From contig CM046837.1 of the NCBI GenBank assembly GCA_025618425.1, positions 20,301,303 to 20,365,302 on the forward strand: a stretch of 64,000 nt of DNA, given 5' to 3'. Both the position numbers and the translations under genes were made by a program. Positions 57,570-64,000 of this stretch are shown here, one piece after another (position 1 is the stretch's first letter; each line of letters begins with the position of its first letter). The stretch comes from Heliocidaris tuberculata (Eukaryota; Echinodermata; Echinoidea; Camarodonta; Echinometridae). Below the pieces are notes generated by a model. It was not told the origin of the DNA. It was given only the letters and a program-made list of their open reading frames with translations, and ran no database searches.

Positions 57570-58850
57570 AAGAAAAAAAAAGAAGAGGGGAAGACTGAGA
57601 GAAGAAGAACAAAGAAATTCATTAGTAAAACAGGAAAAAGGAAGGAAGAAAAACAAAGAAATACATAAGGAAAGGAAGACAGAGAGAAGAAAAACAAAGG
57701 AAAAGGAATACATAAGGGAAAAAGTAGAGCGAAGAAAAACAAAGGAATACATAAAACACGATAGAAACTACTTTCGAAAATAAACTCAAGGGCAATTTCA
57801 AAGGCCTATTGTACTGCCCATAGAAATCTTGTTCGGATTACGTAATACGCCATTGTAATGTTCGCACATTTCTAAAGGTGATAGACAGGGCTATTGAAAT
57901 TGTCTTGAGTTTATTTTTCGAAAGTAGTTTTTTTCGTGTTATAAGGCAAAAAGGAAGACAGAGAGAAGAAAAACAAAGAAAAAGGAATACATAAGGGAAA
58001 AAGTAGAGCGAAGAAAAACAAAGAAATACATAAGGCAAAAAGGAAGGCAGACAGAAGAAAACAAAGGAATACATAAGGAAAAAAGGAAGACAGAGAGAAG
58101 AAAAACAAAGAAATACATAAGGGAAAAAGAAGAGAGAAGAAACACAAAGAAATACGTAAGTAAAAAAGGAAGACAAAAAGAAGGAAAACAAAGTAATACA
58201 TTAGTAAAAAAGGAGAACAGCAAAAAGAAATACATAAGGCAAAAAGGAAGACAGAAGAAAAAAATACAAAAGAAAAAAAGAAGAGCGAAGAAAAATAAAG
58301 AAATACATATTAGTAAAAAAAGAAGACAGAATGAAAAAAAACAAAGAAATACATAAGGAAGATGTAAAGAATAAAAACAAAGAAATACATACGGCAAACA
58401 GGAAGACAGAGAGAAGACAAACAAAGGAATACATAAGGGAAAAAGAAGAGAAAAGAAGAACAAAGGAATACATAAGGGAAAAAAAAGAGAGAAGGAAAAC
58501 AAAGAAATATATAAGGAAAAGAGGAAGACAGAGAGAAGAAAACACAAAGGAATACATAAGGAAAAAAGAAGAGAGAAGAGAAACAAAGAAATATATAAAG
58601 AAATTAAAAGAAGATAGAGAGAAGAAAAACAAAGAAATACGTAAAGAAATTAAAATAAGATAGAGAGAAGAAATACAAAGAAATACATTAAGAAAAAAAA
58701 AACAGAGGGAAGACAAACAAAGAAATACTTAATAGAAAAGACAAATATTTGAAAAATAAAGGAATACATAAGAAAAAGAAGACAAGAGAGAAGAAAAACA
58801 AAGACATTATTAAGGAAAGAATGAAGATAGAAGAAAAAACAAAGAATTAC
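57570..58850 (-). repeat. Purine-rich minisatellite (inverse of 27000-28420)
   Basis: Units such as GGAATACATAAGGAAAAAGG, AAGACAGAGAGAAGAAAAAC occur about 27 times, with one 186-bp MITE inserted. Minus-strand frames of 87-215 codons are open only because the repeat lacks stops. Confidence 0.92.
57755..57940. mobile_element. 186-bp MITE (AACACG-TIR family), copy 2, ATAA duplication
   Basis: TIRs AACACGATAGAAACTACTTT and, from the right, AACACGAAAAAAACTACTTT. ATAA repeats at 57751-57754 and 57941-57944. Removing the insert restores a normal minisatellite unit (AATACATAAGGCAAAAAGG). Confidence 0.9.
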
Positions 58851-59544
58851 TATAGTGCTGCTGCCACGCCAGCCGTGTTGGTCATCATACACAAGTCGAT
58901 ATTGGACAAACAACGACTGTCATTACATTTATCAGGTGTTCTTTTCAGCTGCTTGCAAAAGATGAATTATGATTTAGACTGATTTATAGCAAAACGGCAC
59001 GGGGGAAAAAAAAAATCGGCGAGGATAGATTGATCAAGTATAAATTTGTCTTTAGAAGTATTGTATTTTGCAGCCGTCCCTTTGCTTCTGAAGGCAGCCG
59101 TCCCTGTGAATTTAAAGATTGAGAATGCATCTTGGAATCGTTCATGCCTTCTCCATTCACATAGGGTTTGCGTGTAAATTCTCTTGCACAGTGGAGCGCG
59201 GAGAGTGATCTCCTGGTAATCGATTAACTATTTAGACGTCAATTTATTACGGGTTTGCGTTATAACGGTTTTGCGTGAATTTACTACACTGATAAAAGGA
59301 CTATTTGAAGATCGAGCCAGAGGTGTATACCTGTTTGGGTTTAAAGATTTGTTTTACCAAGGCACCTTTTTTTTCAGTTTGCTCCATGAGCGTTTTACTG
59401 ATTCTCCTTCTCAACTATGAAAAATATAGATTACTTTGTTGTTGTTTTTTCGTCTGCCTCGAATAGCATGTTTCGATTAAATAAAATCAACAAGTACAGT
59501 TTGCTGGTGTTCCATGAGTACAATATACGTCCCTTGAACATATG

Positions 59545-59960
59545 TGGGCTGGCCCTTGTACGTGAAGGAGTAACGTAGGGAAAGAAAGTGGATTATGATA
59601 TTAGGAAACAACAGATTAAGGCTTCTTATAGTTTTAAATTACAGATTGCAGTTGGAGTAAACTATATACATATTATTGGGGTCGGTTTCTGTCGTCCATC
59701 TGCCAAGAACTTGGATACGGGCAGGGCTATGCCTCGTGGGGTAACAGGAACACTGGCACAACGTACACTGTGATATATGTAATGAACTATCCTCATGACA
59801 TCTTGTACCACTGAAGCTGTTCGTTTTGGACAATGCAACACAGTTCTCGAAGATACATCTGGTGCCACAGACCAGGTGAGAGGTTTGACACGGCTTAAGT
59901 ACAAGCAAAACAGCTACAAAAATCTTGTCTGCTACAGTTTTGCCATTGAGTCAATAATAT
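59545..59960. repeat. Interspersed repeat shared with 33000-33420 and 63640-63703
   Basis: Shared blocks include GCAGTTGGAGTAAAC, AACTTGGATACGGGCA, GGCTATGCCTCG, CCACAGACCAGGTGAGAGGTTTGACA and GTTTTGCCATTGAGTC. No conserved frame. Confidence 0.6.
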
Positions 59961-60586
59961 ATTCATTTTCAAAGTTTCCGGGAAAATTATATTGTTCTCA
60001 TTAAATAGCCAAGCATAGAAAGGTTTTCAAATAAACAATGTAATTATTAAGATATCTTTGACTTAATAGTGCCATTTACGAAACCGTACTGGGGTACGCT
60101 TTAGTCTTACACTGCAGTCTATGGAGGAAATGAGTGTGGCATTCCGGTCACTTATATGTTTACTTTTGTGAAGCACATGATGATTTTGAAGCGCATTTTT
60201 TTTTCTGGGTTTCATTTTTACACCATTTTACATACATTGAGAGCATGTAGGGCCAGGCAGCTCAGATTTTTTCAAGCCTCTACGAAGTAACCAGTTTACT
60301 TTGAATGTATGCAATCCGTTTTTAAACAACTTCTAATCTAATTGGATCTAATGCCACGACTGTCTCCAAAGTGTCACCCTCTCAAGCTTATACGATTTCA
60401 TCCGAGAGAGTTTCTTCTAGTATCTAGATTGTTGACAAAAGTTTTGGTAGGCTAACCAAAACCGTCGGCTTTTAATAGCCCCTAGAGCCCCCAAATAAGA
60501 CAATTAGGCTCATTGTAACCACATCTTGCTCAAGTACCAAACTTGGTCAGAAAGAAGAAATATGACTGTGCATTCCGCCCCCCCCC

Positions 60587-60629
<43 letters not shown>

Positions 60630-61620
60630 CAACACAAATAAAAAGAAAAATAAATAAAATAAAATGAATAAAATAAATATAAAAATCAGGGAGGGGTCAT
60701 CAGTCGCTTTTCCCCTCAAAGCTAAACTCTGTCAGAAGGAAAAAAGCAAGGCCTACACCCCCCCCCCCCCCAAAAAAAAAAAAAAAAAAAAATCGAAACG
60801 ACAAATCATTTCGACGAAAATAGGCAGCCCGTTAGACATCCCTCACCCTGGGTTTTTTAACGAACAATTTAATATGTCAGACATGCTAATGCTGTTCAAA
60901 GTTTTTAAAATAGAAACTGACTACCCTTGAAATTCCTTGTTACTGTCATTTCTTTGTTGTGAACAAAACTACATGCACCACTCTTGAGACTGAGATGATG
61001 ATTTCGCTCAGAAAAGAGTGAATTATCTCCACTCTGTCCACATTGAATGATACAATTTTCAAAATTTAAAAGGTTTTTTTTTTTTTTTTTCCTGATTGAT
61101 GATGATTTTTCACTCATAAAAGGGTTGTCCCTCATGTAACTCCTTGTATTAAAGAGTGGAATTTCACTCTCTTCTGAGTACCCTTTTCACTATTTTACAT
61201 TTAGAGAGTAGATAGTTCGTGCTTTTCTGCATTGCGATAGGGCGTTCAATAATATCCCAGGTGCCACAAAGGAGACGAGAGGTTCAAAAGGGCTTATGTT
61301 GGAGTGCATTCTGCTTTATTTAATTTTATCTTACATCAATCTGAAATCATCCAGAATGAAAACAAAAAAAAGTATGAAAGTTGTATATAACACGGCTGGT
61401 GTAATTATTTTCTGATTCATATCAAATATATCCAGAATCAAACTTGCTTTATACTGGCCACTTATTATGGGTAGCCATGGATCCGAATCGAAGCTTAGTC
61501 ACCAATCAACCTCAAGTCATTGTGCCAATAAAACGATAGAACGATTTAAATACTGATCGACTGAGATATATCACAACTATTTGTTAGACAGATCTTTAAT
61601 CCTCAAAACTAAAGTAAATG
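59961..61620. other. Unplaced AT-rich DNA with (TA)n and poly(A)/poly(T) runs
   Basis: The main landmarks are (TA)n at 60590-60628, a C-run/A-run at 60759-60792 and a poly(T) at 61074-61090. No gene recognised. Confidence 0.45.
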
Positions 61621-61628
61621 TGCTAAGT

Positions 61629-61895
61629 AGCAGGCGTGTAGACAGGGGGGGGGGGCGGTGGGGGCGGTGGGGACGGTCGCCCCCCCCCCCCCCCATTGCC
61701 AATTAGGAAAAAAAAAGCTAGAGCGAAAAAGCGAGGGGGGGGGGGGTGAGAGAAAAAAAAGCCTTTAAAAAAGCGCTACAAGCCGTTATCTTTTTCTCAA
61801 AATTTGCTAAAACATCAAAGTTTTCGCGCTTCGCTGCTCATCACCAATTCCGCACGCTTCGCGTGCTCACAACCGCCCCCTGGCTACGCGGTTGT
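61629..61895. repeat. G/C-run interspersed repeat with weak inverted ends
   Basis: CAGGCGTGTAGACAGGGGGG at the left and CCCCCTGGCTACGCG at the right form imperfect inverted ends. Inside are GCTAGAGCGAAAAAGCGAGG and TTCGCGCTTCGCTGCTCA. The same motifs occur near 1107, 1756, 3395-3430, 3659 and 13775. Confidence 0.5.
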
Positions 61896-62916
61896 TAAAT
61901 AAGGACTAAAAAACGCATTTGTACCCGGATGCCACCAAATGCCCAATATCTCACAAAAGGGTAGACTTCTTTACAAATTACACAATGAAGAAAAATATAG
62001 CACTTCGAGTTTTTTATTTATATTTATTACTTTTGAGTTACCAAACATTGTGCGACTTTTTTTTTTCTAAAAAAAAATTCCTCCGAGCTTATTTTCACTA
62101 TTTTTTGTCCCGCTTTCTTCTTGTCATTCCAAACCTCCCCCCTCTCTCTCTCACACACACAAACACACACACACACACACACACATGTCCCCCTTTATTC
62201 CATTCTCTCTTGTACAAGCTACTCCTTTCCCTTCCTTTTGTTTTCTGATTGGCTTTTATTTCCATTGATTTGTTTTCTCATCCCGATTGTTGACTTTGTT
62301 TTACTTTGTAAAAATACTACCCTAAAGCCTCTAAGTCAACTGATTAATGTAGTAGGAGGGTAGCAGGAGAGGCTATGCTTGGTGAAGAATTAAGCAATGC
62401 CCGTCATTTCTGACAGTTTTAGTAAAAAAATAAAAAAATACCGGGCACTATAAGCACCATTTTTCATACTACACAAAAAAATTCCCTATGAAATATTTAG
62501 AAAAGTCAATAGCATACGAAGAAATTGCCGCTAATAAAACAAAGTTCATTATCATTGAACTTGGCGAAAACCTTCAAAACAACAGACCCATGCAAAATGC
62601 ATGGGGGGGGGGGGGGGTATCACCGGTCAGTCAACCTGTAGCCAAACACCAATAGACATAGAGACAAATAATATTTCACATTATTTACAGTGTCAAATGA
62701 TCGAAACTCTTGAAGTCGGACGATATAAGAACTACAAAACACGATGTAGCACTGTATATACACGATGTAGGGTACATTTTGTTCAATGTAGGGTGCATTT
62801 TAACCAATATTGAGTTACAATTTACCCCAAAAGCCTGCATGTGCTTTTTTGACCCAAAATGGGTAACAAATTTACGCAACTCTTCTTAGAGTGTCTCTGA
62901 ATTGGTGTTATTATAC

Positions 62917-62957
<41 letters not shown>

Positions 62958-63640
62958 ATAGAAATATAAGGTAAATAACCAAACTAACATTAATAATTGG
63001 AAATAATTGGAAAGTAGCCCAATTTCATGTTGTGGAGTAGTTTAGTCATTGTATAACATTACAATATCTTAGAAGGTTACTAACATACGATCAGGAGAAA
63101 TGCTTGGATGACCTACTTTTTCGGGTGTGAATGTGCTGTCCTAAAATTCCTCCTAAAAAGTCTGAAGAGGGCCTGTTTGAGTTTACAGATCTATTCCACC
63201 CAGGTGCTTTGTTAATTGACTGCATGACGGTTCTGTTAATCCTCCTTGTCACCCATGCAGATTTTAAGAGTACCTTACGTTTTTTGGTCTAACTTAAATT
63301 ACATTTAAATCTGATTACTTATTTTCCTAAATAGTACACATATCGATCAAACTTAATTGAGCCAACCTTTTCTTGTGTAGGCTTAACTAAGGAAGGGGGG
63401 GGGGGGGGGAGGGGGTATGAAATCAAACAACTTAAATATAAAGGCTACGTAGAGCTCTAAGTTACAAAGAAGCCACCAAAAATCGGATGATTTGATCTAG
63501 AATATAAATTTATTTTTTTTTATTTTTTTTTTTTTTTAATCTCTAAGTCTGGATCTAGACCATGTAGAATCTAGACCTCGGTGTCAACAAGGCTATCTAA
63601 TATAACATATGTTATGCATAGTTATTATCTGATTTAGTTT
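61896..63640. other. Unplaced DNA with (CA)n, (TA)n and G-runs
   Basis: (CA)n at 62154-62188, G-runs at 62603-62617 and 63396-63410, and (TA)n at 62919-62955. Short frames only. A GTAGGGTRCATTTT pair occurs near 62768 and 62790. Confidence 0.45.
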
Positions 63641-63704
63641 CTACCATCTGCCAACAACTTGGATACGGGCAATGCTATGCTTCGCGGGATTACAGGGACC
63701 TCAT

Positions 63705-64000
63705 TTGAACTGAACTGAACTGAACTGAACTGAACTGAATCTTTATTCTGTCGACCCCTTTCGGGGTATGAGAATATACATAGTTATATACATCATACAT
63801 TCATACATATTATGCATACATACATAGATATATACATGATAACAAAACATGAGTAAATATAAAAAGCTATAACAAGATGGCGAAAAGGGTAACGAATACC
63901 TTGAATGCAAAAGATAATACTGTTGAATTAATACGAAGTCACCTTTTCATTACACATGAATAACAATAAGAGATGTTACACAACTTGAAAAAAAAAAAAG
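63705..64000 (-). mobile_element. 3' end of a non-LTR retrotransposon with (GTTCA)n tail, runs off the window
   Basis: On the minus strand CCCCGAAAGGGGTCGACAG is followed by AATAAA (complement at 63742-63747) and then about six GTTCA units (63714-63739). A poly(A)-like signal with a pentamer tail is typical of CR1/L2-type 3' ends. It interrupts a third copy of the 59691 repeat (63646-63703), which fixes its 3' junction. The 5' part lies beyond 64000. Confidence 0.55.

Larger units (their letters stand above)
57567..59291. mobile_element. TIR element carrying the minisatellite, copy 2 (inverted, truncated)
   Basis: The right part (58850-59291) is the near reverse complement of 26549-26990: TGCTGCCACGCCAGCC, CATCATACACAAG, CTTTTCAGCTGCTTGCAAAAG, AGCCGTCCCTGTGAATTTAA, GGAGCGCGGAGAGTGATCTC and the TIR GTGAATTTACTACACTG. 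The left terminus is lost beyond 57567. The interior is the purine-strand version of the same minisatellite. Confidence 0.85.

Noticed and set aside
57939..58586. 215-codon minus-strand frame
   Set aside because: Same minisatellite on the opposite strand; stop-free by composition.

Overview
The window reads as nuclear DNA of an invertebrate animal. It is AT-rich, with spliced exons, GT/AG junctions and very dense interspersed repeats. Calcium-binding EGF exons in phase 1-1, a tRNA-derived SINE, jockey/CR1-like and Ty3/gypsy retroelements, and many foldback and MITE-type DNA elements would suit a marine deuterostome such as an echinoderm or hemichordate. That placement is inference; nothing here fixes the species.

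Only one host gene is well supported. It is the 3' end of a plus-strand gene at 274-5838, whose 5' part lies outside the window. Two 123-bp exons each encode one cbEGF domain, a 91-bp exon encodes a transmembrane helix, and a last exon encodes a tyrosine-rich cytoplasmic tail with three copies of a GYxxY...DQxxYxxP motif. Exon phases join without a break (1-1, 1-1, 1-2, 2-end), so the product is a single-pass EGF-type surface protein. Its first intron holds an antisense, broken non-LTR reverse transcriptase (2243-4325).

From 6 to 64 kb I find no convincing host gene. Regions: 7.9-10.6 kb, two DNA-type elements and a retroelement 3' end; 12.65-12.93 kb, a pair of tandem hairpins; 14.66-25.68 kb, a giant imperfect palindrome (about 11 kb) whose arms carry mirrored satellites, including 330-360 bp units studded with perfect RFX/X-box-like palindromes; 26.55-28.57 kb and 57.57-59.29 kb, two inverted copies of one element built on a pyrimidine-rich minisatellite; 28.6-33.4 kb, a mosaic of duplicated fragments and small foldback elements; 34.7-35.5 kb, an element packed with TTCGTAAGAA-like motifs; 37.7-41.3 kb, a second X-box repeat locus in inverted arrangement; 41.7-44.1 kb, a recent tandem duplication; 45.2-50.9 kb, a foldback (Tc1/mariner-like) element split by a 4.44-kb TIR element; 51.2-52.56 kb, a Ty3/gypsy pol fragment lacking part of the integrase core; 52.56-53.73 kb, a TIR element related to the 4.44-kb one; 53.73-55.5 kb, a non-LTR RT with intact FADD box but one frameshift; 55.6-57.0 kb, tandem repeats; 57-64 kb, more mosaics and a non-LTR 3' end leaving the window.

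Most long open frames, notably the 504-codon one at 26.9-28.5 kb, are by-products of stop-free satellite DNA. Repeat relationships were found by eye; identities are not computed, and superfamily names are tentative unless a coding motif is cited.
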